A DNA stretch of 23,347 bases from Methanobacteriota archaeon (GTDB lineage Archaea; Methanobacteriota; Methanobacteria; Methanobacteriales; Methanobacteriaceae): positions 1-23,347 of the forward strand of contig JAEYSH010000060.1 of assembly GCA_023434825.1 (NCBI GenBank). The letters are read 5' to 3'. The notes below the pieces were generated by a model. That model saw only the letters and a program-made list of their open reading frames with translations, was not told the origin of the DNA and made no database searches. Positions within the stretch are counted from its first letter, which is position 1. Every line of letters begins with the position of its first letter. A program made the translations under genes and the position numbers. Shown here in pieces: positions 7,778 to 15,075 of the stretch.

Positions 7778-8521
7778 TTAATTATTTCTAAATGCGATAG
7801 CAATACCATTTACATTACCATTATCATCCTTAATACAATTTAAATTAACTTTAACAGTCACATTAGAGCCATTTTTAGTTAAAATTGTGACTTCCTCTAA
7901 AGATAGAGCAGATTTAATATCAATTTTCTCTGAAGTATCAACTTCTTTATCATGAATTTGGAATACTTCTTTTACATTCTTATTAATAGCATCTTGTTGA
8001 ATCCACCCAGTAATTTCTTCGGCCAAATTATTCATAAATTTAATATTGCCATCATTATCCGTGGCAATTAATGCTTCATTAATACTTTCAAGTAGAGCAG
8101 AAATCCACTGATCATGGGTTTTTTCCATTTTATGACGATAAAGAGTTATCTCGATGACACTATGCAGTTCACTCTCTTCAAAAGGTTTATGAATAAATCC
8201 AGAAGGCTCTTTAAGAACATAACCTGATGGTTCTGTCCTTTTTGCTCGTTCTAATGTACTTTCATCAGAATATGCAGTTAAATAAATAACAGGTATATCA
8301 TAATGCATTCTAATCTGTTCAGCAGCTTCTATACCATCCATTTCGCCTTCAAGCTGAATATCCATCAATACAAGGTCAGGTTGAAGTTCGCCTGCTTTTT
8401 TAACTGCATCTTCACCAGAATAAACCACTGCAGGCACTTTATAACCCAAGCTTTTTAGTCCATCCTTAATATCTTCTGCTGTAATTCGTTCGTCTTCAAC
8501 AACAAGAATCTTTGCACCCAT
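7778..8521 (-). CDS. Response regulator with REC and PAS domains (upstream paralogue)
   Basis: A 247-residue REC-PAS protein. The receiver (1-129) has Glu9/Asp10, phosphoacceptor Asp54, Thr82, and lysines at 104 and 112 within a duplicated EPSG motif. The PAS domain (about 135-245) has TDNDGNIKFMN, AEEITGW and a final GIAIAFRN strand. Its receiver is about three quarters identical by eye to that of the downstream gene, while the PAS halves have diverged much further. The two therefore probably take phosphate from the same or related kinases but sense or signal differently. The ATG at 8521 follows a TATA box by about 30 bases, giving a very short leader with a weak GAGATG site. This is likely the first gene of a two-gene operon. 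Confidence 0.9.
   Translation of the reverse strand: MGAKILVVEDERITAEDIKDGLKSLGYKVPAVVYSGEDAVKKAGELQPDLVLMDIQLEGEMDGIEAAEQIRMHYDIPVIYLTAYSDESTLERAKRTEPSGYVLKEPSGFIHKPFEESELHSVIEITLYRHKMEKTHDQWISALLESINEALIATDNDGNIKFMNNLAEEITGWIQQDAINKNVKEVFQIHDKEVDTSEKIDIKSALSLEEVTILTKNGSNVTVKVNLNCIKDDNGNVNGIAIAFRNN
8186..8233 (-). repeat. Tandem duplication in the receiver domain, second paralogue
   Basis: Two adjacent 24-base units (8210-8233 and 8186-8209) encode EPSGYVLK and EPSGFIHK, matching the duplication in the neighbouring response regulator gene. Confidence 0.75.
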
Positions 8522-8548
8522 AATGAATCATCTCAAAGAATATGTAAG

Positions 8549-8562
8549 TTATTTATATATTT
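8549..8562 (-). promoter_or_regulatory. TATA box of the response regulator operon
   Basis: On the minus strand the sequence AAATATATAAAT lies about 30-40 bases upstream of the ATG at 8521. Archaeal initiation about 25 bases downstream would give a leader of roughly ten bases. Confidence 0.55.
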
Positions 8563-8608
8563 GAACCTTTTATACTTTTACCATCCGTGTTTAAATTAGC
8601 TAATAACC

Positions 8609-10126
8609 CTATCTAAGGATAAGTATCTTGTTTATTGCATCTAAAACAGCTTCTACTGAAGCAAGAACTATATCCTCTGTTGTTGACCTTCCTGTTGCAC
8701 GATTACCCTTATCATCGCCCATTATGACAAAAACCTCTGCAAGAGCATTTGTTCCCCCAGTTATAGCTTCAATATTATATTCTTGAAGTTCAATATCAGT
8801 AGTTTCTCCTAAAACACTTTGAATAGCATTTATAGCGGCGTCTACAGGCCCTACCCCTGTTTTAGCTGCAGTTTTAGTTTCACCATCTATATTAAGCTTA
8901 ACTGTTGCTGTGGGCATCACGCTATTTCCTGTCATCACTGAAAAACCTTCAAGCTTTACTATTTCTTCTTTAGCTTTTCCAAGCACGTTTTCAGCTAAAG
9001 CCCTTAAATCAGCGTCAGTAACACATTTACCTTTATCTCCAAGAGATTTAACCTGATCATATACTTTTACAAACTGTTCTTCAGTTAATTCTATTCCATA
9101 TTCATCCAGTTTAGCTTTAATAGCATTTGCGCCGGTATGTTTTCCTAAAACAATTCTTCGAGTGTGCCCTACAATTTCGGGAGTTATTGGTTCATATGTC
9201 TCTGCTTTTGCAAGTACCCCATGAACGTGAATTCCTGCTTCATGTGCAAAGGCATTTTCACCAACAATTGCCTTATTTGGAGGCATTTTTACACCAGTAA
9301 TTCTTGCAACAAATTCAGAGAGATTTACCAGATTTTCAGTTTTAATATCCATTTTAATGCCATATTCTGTAATTAAAGCCATTACAACTTCTTCTAATGA
9401 GGCATTTCCCGCTCTTTCACCTAATCCATTTATAGTTGCATGGACCTGGCTTGCTCCTGCCTCTACTGACATCAGAGAATTGGCTACAGCAAGACCAAAA
9501 TCATCATGACAATGAACACTTATTGGAACGTTTAAATGCTCATTAAGGTTACTTATGAGCCACTTCATGGATGTAGGAACCATTACTCCTACTGTATCCG
9601 GTACATTTATGTAATCTACTCCTGCATCCTCAACAGACTTATATATCTCTTTTAAGTAATCAAATTCAGTCCTCGTAGCATCTTCTGCTGAAAACTCTGC
9701 TGTAATTCCATGATCTTTAATATATTCTACCGCATCAACTGCTTTAGATAAAATTTCTTCTTTACTCATTTTGAGCTTGTATTCCCTGTGTAATGGAGAA
9801 GTACCTATAAATGTATGTATATAGTCAACACCACTATCTATAGCAGCGTCTATGTCCTTTCTTAATACTCTTGCCAAACCACATAACTGAGCATTTAGCC
9901 CCATTTTAAGAATCTCTCTTGCTGCTTCTTTTTCTCCTATTGAAGCTGCTGGAAATCCTGCTTCTATAACATTTACACCAAGATCATCAAGCTTTTTTGC
10001 AATCCTGATCTTCTCTTCAGAAGTAATTGCTACTCCTGGTGTCTGTTCTCCATCTCTTAGCGTTGTGTCGAATATTCTTACCGTTTCCGGTAGTTTCATC
10101 GTTTTTTTCACTTCTTCTATATACAT
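8609..10126 (-). CDS. leuA: 2-isopropylmalate synthase (LeuA; citramalate synthase less likely)
   Basis: A 505-residue acyltransferase of the LeuA/CimA/homocitrate synthase family, joining acetyl-CoA to 2-oxoisovalerate in the first committed step of leucine synthesis. The catalytic barrel shows DTTLRDGEQTPG at 20-31 (Arg24, Asp25), HTFIGTSPLH at 104-113, the metal ligands HCH at 205-207 and NGLGERAGN at 233-241. The C-terminal 110 or so residues are the LeuA dimer/allosteric domain (KTGVGPVDAAINAIQ, ITGGTNALAEV). That domain excludes the short homocitrate synthase AksA. Citramalate synthase has the same architecture; the HTFI-TSP-H motif and overall wording favour LeuA from memory of the Methanocaldococcus pair. 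The ATG at 10126 is eight bases from GGAGA; a TTG at 10129 is the alternative. It stands alone, as usual in methanogens. Confidence 0.82.
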   Translation of the reverse strand: MYIEEVKKTMKLPETVRIFDTTLRDGEQTPGVAITSEEKIRIAKKLDDLGVNVIEAGFPAASIGEKEAAREILKMGLNAQLCGLARVLRKDIDAAIDSGVDYIHTFIGTSPLHREYKLKMSKEEILSKAVDAVEYIKDHGITAEFSAEDATRTEFDYLKEIYKSVEDAGVDYINVPDTVGVMVPTSMKWLISNLNEHLNVPISVHCHDDFGLAVANSLMSVEAGASQVHATINGLGERAGNASLEEVVMALITEYGIKMDIKTENLVNLSEFVARITGVKMPPNKAIVGENAFAHEAGIHVHGVLAKAETYEPITPEIVGHTRRIVLGKHTGANAIKAKLDEYGIELTEEQFVKVYDQVKSLGDKGKCVTDADLRALAENVLGKAKEEIVKLEGFSVMTGNSVMPTATVKLNIDGETKTAAKTGVGPVDAAINAIQSVLGETTDIELQEYNIEAITGGTNALAEVFVIMGDDKGNRATGRSTTEDIVLASVEAVLDAINKILILR

Positions 10127-10184
10127 CAACTATTTCTCCTTTTGGTTTGGCAATTATCGTGTTCTAAAGATACGGTTAATAAAA

Positions 10185-10215
10185 CTTATTTAAATCAAAA
10201 TAAGTCCAATTAGAC
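10185..10215 (-). promoter_or_regulatory. leuA promoter with adjacent imperfect palindrome
   Basis: On the minus strand TTTAAATA (10187-10194) is a TATA candidate about 60 bases upstream of the leuA ATG, allowing a leader of about 40 bases. Immediately upstream is the imperfect palindrome GTCCAATTAGAC (10204-10215), symmetric except for one base pair. It could be an operator; no regulator is identified. Confidence 0.4.
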
Positions 10216-10339
10216 CAAATCTGATATAACCATGAACACGTGTATAAATGTATTTAGATTACATTAATAAAAAAATATTGATTTAAACGACTAAAAATTA
10301 AAGTTAATTTTAAAATTAAATAAATGAAGATTATATGCC

Positions 10340-11131
10340 CTATGTTCCCATAATAAGACTTAAGAAGTTTCTTAAGCCCGGAGCAAGTCCTAGAATAAAT
10401 ATAGCAAGTTTAAGCATATTTGCAATGGTTTTATCCTCAATATATTCATCTATTACGTAAAGCGCCCCTAAAATGACAGCTATTTTTAATGGAAACATGA
10501 CAAATGCAGTCCCAGTAATACCGGTTAACGCATTTGGAAGCACGTGCTGTTCACCATATCCATAAAAATCTACTGCAACAAATGTTGATGATGCATCGAA
10601 TAAATGTGCCAGAAGAGCGCTTAAATTAAGTTTATTCTTTAATAAATCCCATTTATTACGTATAAGTACAAAAATAGAAGATATTATAGCCCAGAAACCT
10701 ACTACTTCAATGAATGCTGTCCAATTGATGTGATTAATGAATATAATGTTAGGAATACATAAAATAGCACCTATAATAAACATTAAATACCTATAATCAA
10801 AATTTGTTTTCTTTTCAACATAAACTGATATAAATAACGTTGTAATTGTAATTAAACCAGTTAATACATAAATTCCAGGAGTAACAAGCCATAAAATTAA
10901 GGGATAAATTCCATTATCTACCAGTGCCCTAGCACCAGATCCAAGGAAAATAAATGGAATTACAGGAATTAAAAGTTCTCCAGGATCTTTTTTAATATAT
11001 TTAAACATTTTTATAACAAATATAACGATAATACCAAGAATTATACCGAAAATTATGGTATTAAACAGTGTATAACCCGGATGAAGGTAAAGAAAGTTAT
11101 CCTGAATGAATTGTGAAATAGAATCAAACAT
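10340..11131 (-). CDS. DUF63 family integral membrane protein
   Basis: A 263-residue membrane protein with about seven to eight hydrophobic helices. The DUF63 hallmark HLFDASSTFVAVDFYGYGEQ is present at about residues 177-196, followed by HVLPNALTG. The family is found in archaea, mainly methanogens and haloarchaea, and has no established function. The buried Asp/His/Tyr/Glu residues in the hallmark helix suggest a transport or catalytic site within the membrane, which is an inference. No clear ribosome site precedes the ATG at 11131, so a leaderless or weakly initiated message is possible. It lies between the universal stress protein and leuA on the same strand, with gaps over 100 bases on both sides, so it is probably its own unit. 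Confidence 0.87.
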   Translation of the reverse strand: MFDSISQFIQDNFLYLHPGYTLFNTIIFGIILGIIVIFVIKMFKYIKKDPGELLIPVIPFIFLGSGARALVDNGIYPLILWLVTPGIYVLTGLITITTLFISVYVEKKTNFDYRYLMFIIGAILCIPNIIFINHINWTAFIEVVGFWAIISSIFVLIRNKWDLLKNKLNLSALLAHLFDASSTFVAVDFYGYGEQHVLPNALTGITGTAFVMFPLKIAVILGALYVIDEYIEDKTIANMLKLAIFILGLAPGLRNFLSLIMGT

Positions 11132-11260
11132 AGACTTAATAGAGATTTGGAGAATTTAAGCTTAACTATACTTTAATGAAAGTTTAAAATTAAAACTGGT
11201 TTATTGAAAAAAGTAATAATAACCCCTATAATAAAAATAAAAAAATTAAGAAGCTTATTT

Positions 11261-11704
11261 TTATGAAATAACATTTACAGGCACTTTGGCTTTCCGAACT
11301 ACCCTATCAGTAGTACTTCCAATAATAAATTTTTCTATTCCATGTTTACCTGATTTTCCCATAATTATTTGATCAACGCCTTCTTCTTCAGCAGTTTTTA
11401 ATATAACATCTGCAGGCTTTCCTTCTTTAAGTATTGGAATAATATTAACGTGTTTACAATGTCCCTGACATTGTTGATCTTCAATTTTCTTTTTAAATGC
11501 ATTAATTGTATCTTCTCCTTCGTTCCATAATTGATCTTGAAGACTTTGCCTTAAATCATATTGATGTATTGCATTTAAGTAATCTATATCTATAACATAC
11601 AAAACAATTATATCCGCGCCAATAACATCTGAATTAGCAATAGCATATTCTCCTGCTGCTTCTGCCTGTTTTGAACCATCTGTAGGAACTAATATTCTTG
11701 TCAT
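11261..11704 (-). CDS. Universal stress protein (UspA family, ATP-binding type)
   Basis: A 147-residue UspA-fold protein. ILVPTDGS at 4-11 supplies the first strand and the nucleotide-contacting Asp9. The ATP loop G-x2-G-x9-G-S/T is complete (Gly116, Gly119, Gly129, Ser130), so this is the MJ0577-like ATP-binding subtype. An unusual QQCQGHCKH segment at 77-85 places Cys79, His82, Cys83 and His85 on one short loop, a possible metal or redox site not typical of the family. The ATG at 11704 has a strong GGAGGT. It lies 57 bases downstream of a PHP-domain gene on the same strand. T-rich stretches after the stop (about 11235-11250 on the opposite strand) probably end the transcript. Confidence 0.92.
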   Translation of the reverse strand: MTRILVPTDGSKQAEAAGEYAIANSDVIGADIIVLYVIDIDYLNAIHQYDLRQSLQDQLWNEGEDTINAFKKKIEDQQCQGHCKHVNIIPILKEGKPADVILKTAEEEGVDQIIMGKSGKHGIEKFIIGSTTDRVVRKAKVPVNVIS

Positions 11705-11761
11705 TATATTTACCTCCTTATTCTATTTATTAAAATTATAAATAATAAACATTAACCTAAA

Positions 11762-12409
11762 TCATTTCTTTATGATTTTTTTATTGATAACTTCCTTTAA
11801 TATAAGAGGTAATGGAGTTCTATCACCAAACACCCTTGTTTTACCAGATAAAATACCTTTTAAAATGCTGTCAACTGAATAATCCGCATCTATTTCTGTG
11901 ATACAACTTCCAATGGCACCTAAAAAATGTGCATCACTTGCTCCAATTTGAGGTATTCCTCTCTCTTCAGCAAGCTTTTTTGCCTTCCAGTTAGAATAAC
12001 CAAAGATATATCTGGAATTTAAAGTCTCTATGGCATCCATGTCAAGTTCTTTAACATAATCACATAATCCTTCCCTGTAACGCACGAAAGGGTGGGGAAC
12101 AATTGCTATTCCTCCCTGATCCCTTATCATGTCAATTGTTTCTTCAGGGGACATTCTAGGTTTGATTTCTTCCTGGATACCTAAAGCAACAATATGGCCT
12201 TTAAGGGTACTTACTTCCATTGATGGAATTACAATAAAGTCATCCATATCTTTAGATTCTTTAATTCCTTCCAATGATCCTTTTATGGAATTATGATCGG
12301 CTATTGCAACTGCATCCAGACCAATTTCCCTTGATCTATCAATTATTTCCTTAGGAGTCATTCGAGAATCATCAGAATAACTGCTGTGGATATGTGTGTC
12401 AATAATCAT
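11762..12409 (-). CDS. PHP domain metal-dependent phosphoesterase
   Basis: A 215-residue PHP-family hydrolase. The metal ligands are in place: His6 and His8 (DTHIHSSYSD), Asp13, Asp38/His39 (IADHNS), Glu65 (PSMEVS), His72, His106 (VPHPF), and Asp159/His161 (GASDAH). This is the complete nine-ligand PHP set found in TrpH/YciV-like phosphoesterases and in PHP domains of polymerases. It has the length of a stand-alone enzyme; the substrate is unknown, with 3',5'-nucleotide phosphates or small phosphoesters the usual possibilities. The ATG at 12409 has GAGGT five bases upstream. It lies 30 bases after the DUF1786 gene and 57 bases before the universal stress protein, so a three-gene transcript is likely. 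Confidence 0.9.
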   Translation of the reverse strand: MIIDTHIHSSYSDDSRMTPKEIIDRSREIGLDAVAIADHNSIKGSLEGIKESKDMDDFIVIPSMEVSTLKGHIVALGIQEEIKPRMSPEETIDMIRDQGGIAIVPHPFVRYREGLCDYVKELDMDAIETLNSRYIFGYSNWKAKKLAEERGIPQIGASDAHFLGAIGSCITEIDADYSVDSILKGILSGKTRVFGDRTPLPLILKEVINKKIIKK

Positions 12410-12439
12410 TTAAAACCTCTTATTTATGTTATTATTTTA

Positions 12440-13477
12440 TTATTTTGAATTTAAATTTGATATTATAGATTTAATAAGGCCTGTTGGGCCAGTCATCATT
12501 ACATCTCCTGCAGGTGCAGCATAATGTACATTCAAATCTGTTTTTTCTAAAATTTTTCTACGTGGCCCGGTTGCAATAACGGCTTCAAAATCTCCTATTG
12601 ATCCAAGAGTCCATGCTCCATGGCCATGATCATCATGAACTTCCTCATGTGTTATGGTTCCCGCTGCAAGTTTAGCAGTTAAATCTTCAATTTTTGATCC
12701 TGTTAAATTTCCAGTGTGATGCTCAAAAACACCGAATATTTTTCCTTTATTAAATGAAGCTGCCAGAGTATGCCCATTACCAATATCCATCACAATAAAT
12801 TTCTCTAAACCTTTAACATATCGGTCACAAGTAGCTCCACATACTGAAGCAAATTTTGAGTCCATTAAAGTTGTATTATAATTTTTAAATGACCTGAATA
12901 CCGCGTTAATTCGAGTAAAATAATCAGGAGCACTTCCAAAATATGCAAATTCTTCGGGAGCCTTTGGTTTATTTAGCATTTCCTTTATTTTCATAAATCT
13001 AAAGTTTCTATCTCCCATTCCTACTTTATAACCATGATCTTGAACTGCAATCCCCAGATAATCAAAATCAGTCCCTAAATCGAAATTAGATAAAGAATGT
13101 CTTATTGCAGACATATCAACATCTTTTAATTCGATTTTTTCTAAATCAGAATATTTAATTTCTTCGCTTTCATCTATAATTTCAATTCCAAGTGATTTTA
13201 CATAATCAATGTTATCTCTAACAGTTCTAGCAGCTTTTTCGGTCATTATGACTCTGTGTCCTTTATTTAAATGATTTTTAATGACTTTATTTATAGGTCC
13301 ACCGCCCATTGTTTCCCCATTTAGGAAAATATCCCCTTTACATTTTTTAATTTTATTAGCAATTATTTTAGTGGGTGATGGCATTACCATTTTCACTGAA
13401 TTTTCAATATTCTGGCTGGAATCATAAAGCATAATGTCCTGAGTTCCAGAACCTACATCAACTGTCAAAATCTTCAT
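12440..13477 (-). CDS. DUF1786 family protein (ASKHA/actin-like ATPase fold)
   Basis: A 345-residue protein of the DUF1786 family, which databases sometimes call pyruvate formate-lyase activating enzyme-like without support. Two phosphate-binding motifs of the sugar kinase/Hsp70/actin fold are visible: VDVGSGTQDIMLYD at 6-19 and VMDIGNGHTLAA at 229-240, with a later IATGPRR at 301-307. There is no radical-SAM CxxxCxxC motif, so the activase name is wrong. A His/Asp cluster (HDDHGHG, 281-287) and the pair Cys213/Cys217 (VCGATC) could bind metal. ATP use is inferred from the fold; the role is unknown. The ATG at 13477 has no ribosome site but lies about 23 bases from a TATA box, so the message is probably leaderless. 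It heads the DUF1786-PHP-Usp string and is divergent from trpB2. Confidence 0.88.
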   Translation of the reverse strand: MKILTVDVGSGTQDIMLYDSSQNIENSVKMVMPSPTKIIANKIKKCKGDIFLNGETMGGGPINKVIKNHLNKGHRVIMTEKAARTVRDNIDYVKSLGIEIIDESEEIKYSDLEKIELKDVDMSAIRHSLSNFDLGTDFDYLGIAVQDHGYKVGMGDRNFRFMKIKEMLNKPKAPEEFAYFGSAPDYFTRINAVFRSFKNYNTTLMDSKFASVCGATCDRYVKGLEKFIVMDIGNGHTLAASFNKGKIFGVFEHHTGNLTGSKIEDLTAKLAAGTITHEEVHDDHGHGAWTLGSIGDFEAVIATGPRRKILEKTDLNVHYAAPAGDVMMTGPTGLIKSIISNLNSK

Positions 13478-13493
13478 AATGTTATATTATAAT

Positions 13494-13505
13494 TTTATAT
13501 ATTAT
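13494..13505 (-). promoter_or_regulatory. TATA box for a probably leaderless DUF1786 transcript
   Basis: The minus strand reads ATAATATATAAA centred about 23 bases before the ATG at 13477. With archaeal TATA-to-start spacing, transcription should begin at or next to the start codon, which fits the missing ribosome site. Confidence 0.6.
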
Positions 13506-13543
13506 CAAATTTTAAGATAGAATATTCAAATCACAGTATTTGA

Positions 13544-13579
13544 CGTACAAATATGTACAACAAAGATTTAAATAGTACA
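13544..13579 (+). promoter_or_regulatory. TRP boxes and core promoter of trpB2
   Basis: Three GTACA-containing boxes precede trpB2: CGTACA at 13544-13549, the perfect TGTACA at 13554-13559, and AGTACA at 13574-13579. They are spaced 10 and 20 bases apart, so all face the same side of the helix. A TATA candidate TTTAAATA (13567-13574) abuts the third box. In Methanothermobacter the repressor TrpY binds TGTACA boxes at the trp operon and trpB2, so TrpY-type control is likely here. No trpY gene is in the window. Confidence 0.75.
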
Positions 13580-13617
13580 ATAAAGTCATATATTTATAGA
13601 AAGAAAATGGTGATCAA

Positions 13618-14913
13618 ATGTATAAAGTCACATTATCAGAGAAAGATGTTCCAAAAAAATGGTATAACATAGCTGCTGACTTACCAGTAGAAATGCCTAT
13701 GCCAGATCAAACTGAAGAAGGAAAACAAATAGAAAATTTACCAAAAATATTTTCTAAAGGTGTTTTAGAGCAGGAAATGTCCACCGAAAGATGGATTGAA
13801 ATTCCTAAAGAAGTTAGAAAAGTTTATAAAATGATTGGAAGACCAAGTCCATTATTCAGGGCAACAGGGCTTGAAGACTACTTAGATACTCCAGCAAAAA
13901 TTTATTATAAAAGAGAAGATTATTCCCCAACAGGAAGTCACAAACTAAATACCGCTATTGCACAGGCATACTATGCTAAACAAGACGGTGTAGAAAGATT
14001 AACAACAGAAACGGGTGCGGGTCAATGGGGTACTGCATTATCACTTGCATGTTCCATGCTGGGCCTTGAATGTACTGTTTACATGGTTAAAGTTTCATTT
14101 GAACAAAAACCTTACAGAAAAACCATTATGCAAATATATGATGGGGATGTTACACCTTCACCAAGTGACAAAACAGAATTTGGACGGAAAATATTAGCCC
14201 AAGATCCAAATCATCCTGGTTCACTCGGAATTGCAATATCTGAAGCAATGGAAGATGCTTTACAGGATGAAAATGCTTATTATTCACTTGGAAGTGTTTT
14301 AAATCACGTTATGTTACATCAGACTGTTATAGGTCTTGAAACAAAAAAACAAATGGAAAAAATAGGGGAAGACCCTGATGTTATCGTCGGATGTGTGGGC
14401 GGTGGAAGTAACTTCGCTGGAGCTACATTCCCATTTGTTAAAGATAAACTTGATGGAAAAATTGACTGTAAATTCATAGCAGCAGAGCCTTCATCATGCC
14501 CAACACTTACTCAAGGAGAATATAGATACGATTTCGGAGACACTGCCGGCCTAACACCTCTTTTAAAGATGTACACCCTTGGACATGAATTTGTACCCCC
14601 ATCTGTACATGCTGGAGGACTACGTTACCATGGAATGTCATCATTAGTATCTTTACTTGTGCATGAAGGCATAGTAGAAGCTCGTTCCGTTGCACAGGAA
14701 GACATATTCAAGAGCGGTACAAGATTCGCAAAATGTGAAGGATTAGTTCCAGCTCCAGAAAGTTCCCACGCTATAAAAATAGGAATGGACGAAGCATTAG
14801 AGTGTAAAAAGACTGGAGAAGAGAAAAATATTATAATTAACCTCTCCGGACACGGAATGCTTGATCTTAAAGGATATGATGATTATATAAACGGTACACT
14901 TAAAGGTAAATAA
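13618..14913 (+). CDS. trpB2: Tryptophan synthase beta chain, TrpB2 type
   Basis: A 431-residue PLP enzyme joining indole and serine to tryptophan. The PLP lysine is Lys109 in SPTGSHKLNTA. ETGAGQWG (132-139) carries the catalytic glutamate, and GGGSN (261-265) binds the cofactor phosphate. The long N-terminus (KKWYNIAADLP, IEIPKEV) and HAGGLRYHG mark the TrpB2 subgroup rather than the TrpA-partnered TrpB1. No trpA or other trp gene is adjacent. TrpB2 enzymes act alone or with a distinct partner, probably salvaging free indole, and often accompany a separate trp operon carrying trpB1. The ATG at 13618 has GGTGAT three bases upstream. TRP boxes in the promoter point to repression by TrpY when tryptophan is plentiful. 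Assignment is firm. Confidence 0.94.
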   Translation: MYKVTLSEKDVPKKWYNIAADLPVEMPMPDQTEEGKQIENLPKIFSKGVLEQEMSTERWIEIPKEVRKVYKMIGRPSPLFRATGLEDYLDTPAKIYYKREDYSPTGSHKLNTAIAQAYYAKQDGVERLTTETGAGQWGTALSLACSMLGLECTVYMVKVSFEQKPYRKTIMQIYDGDVTPSPSDKTEFGRKILAQDPNHPGSLGIAISEAMEDALQDENAYYSLGSVLNHVMLHQTVIGLETKKQMEKIGEDPDVIVGCVGGGSNFAGATFPFVKDKLDGKIDCKFIAAEPSSCPTLTQGEYRYDFGDTAGLTPLLKMYTLGHEFVPPSVHAGGLRYHGMSSLVSLLVHEGIVEARSVAQEDIFKSGTRFAKCEGLVPAPESSHAIKIGMDEALECKKTGEEKNIIINLSGHGMLDLKGYDDYINGTLKGK

Positions 14914-15075
14914 ATTACCTTATTCTTTTTTTATTTTAATTTCATATTTTTGATCAATAATTTTAAATGCTAATTTTTCTTTATTAACCAATATTTTAAA
15001 GATAAGACTATGCATAAACTATTTTACTGATTGAATTATACATTAATTTAGACTATATAATGGAGGATAAAATTT

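Noticed and set aside
12440..13477. Pyruvate formate-lyase activating enzyme
   Set aside because: The database label sometimes attached to this family needs a radical-SAM CxxxCxxC motif, which is absent; the protein has ASKHA-fold phosphate motifs instead.
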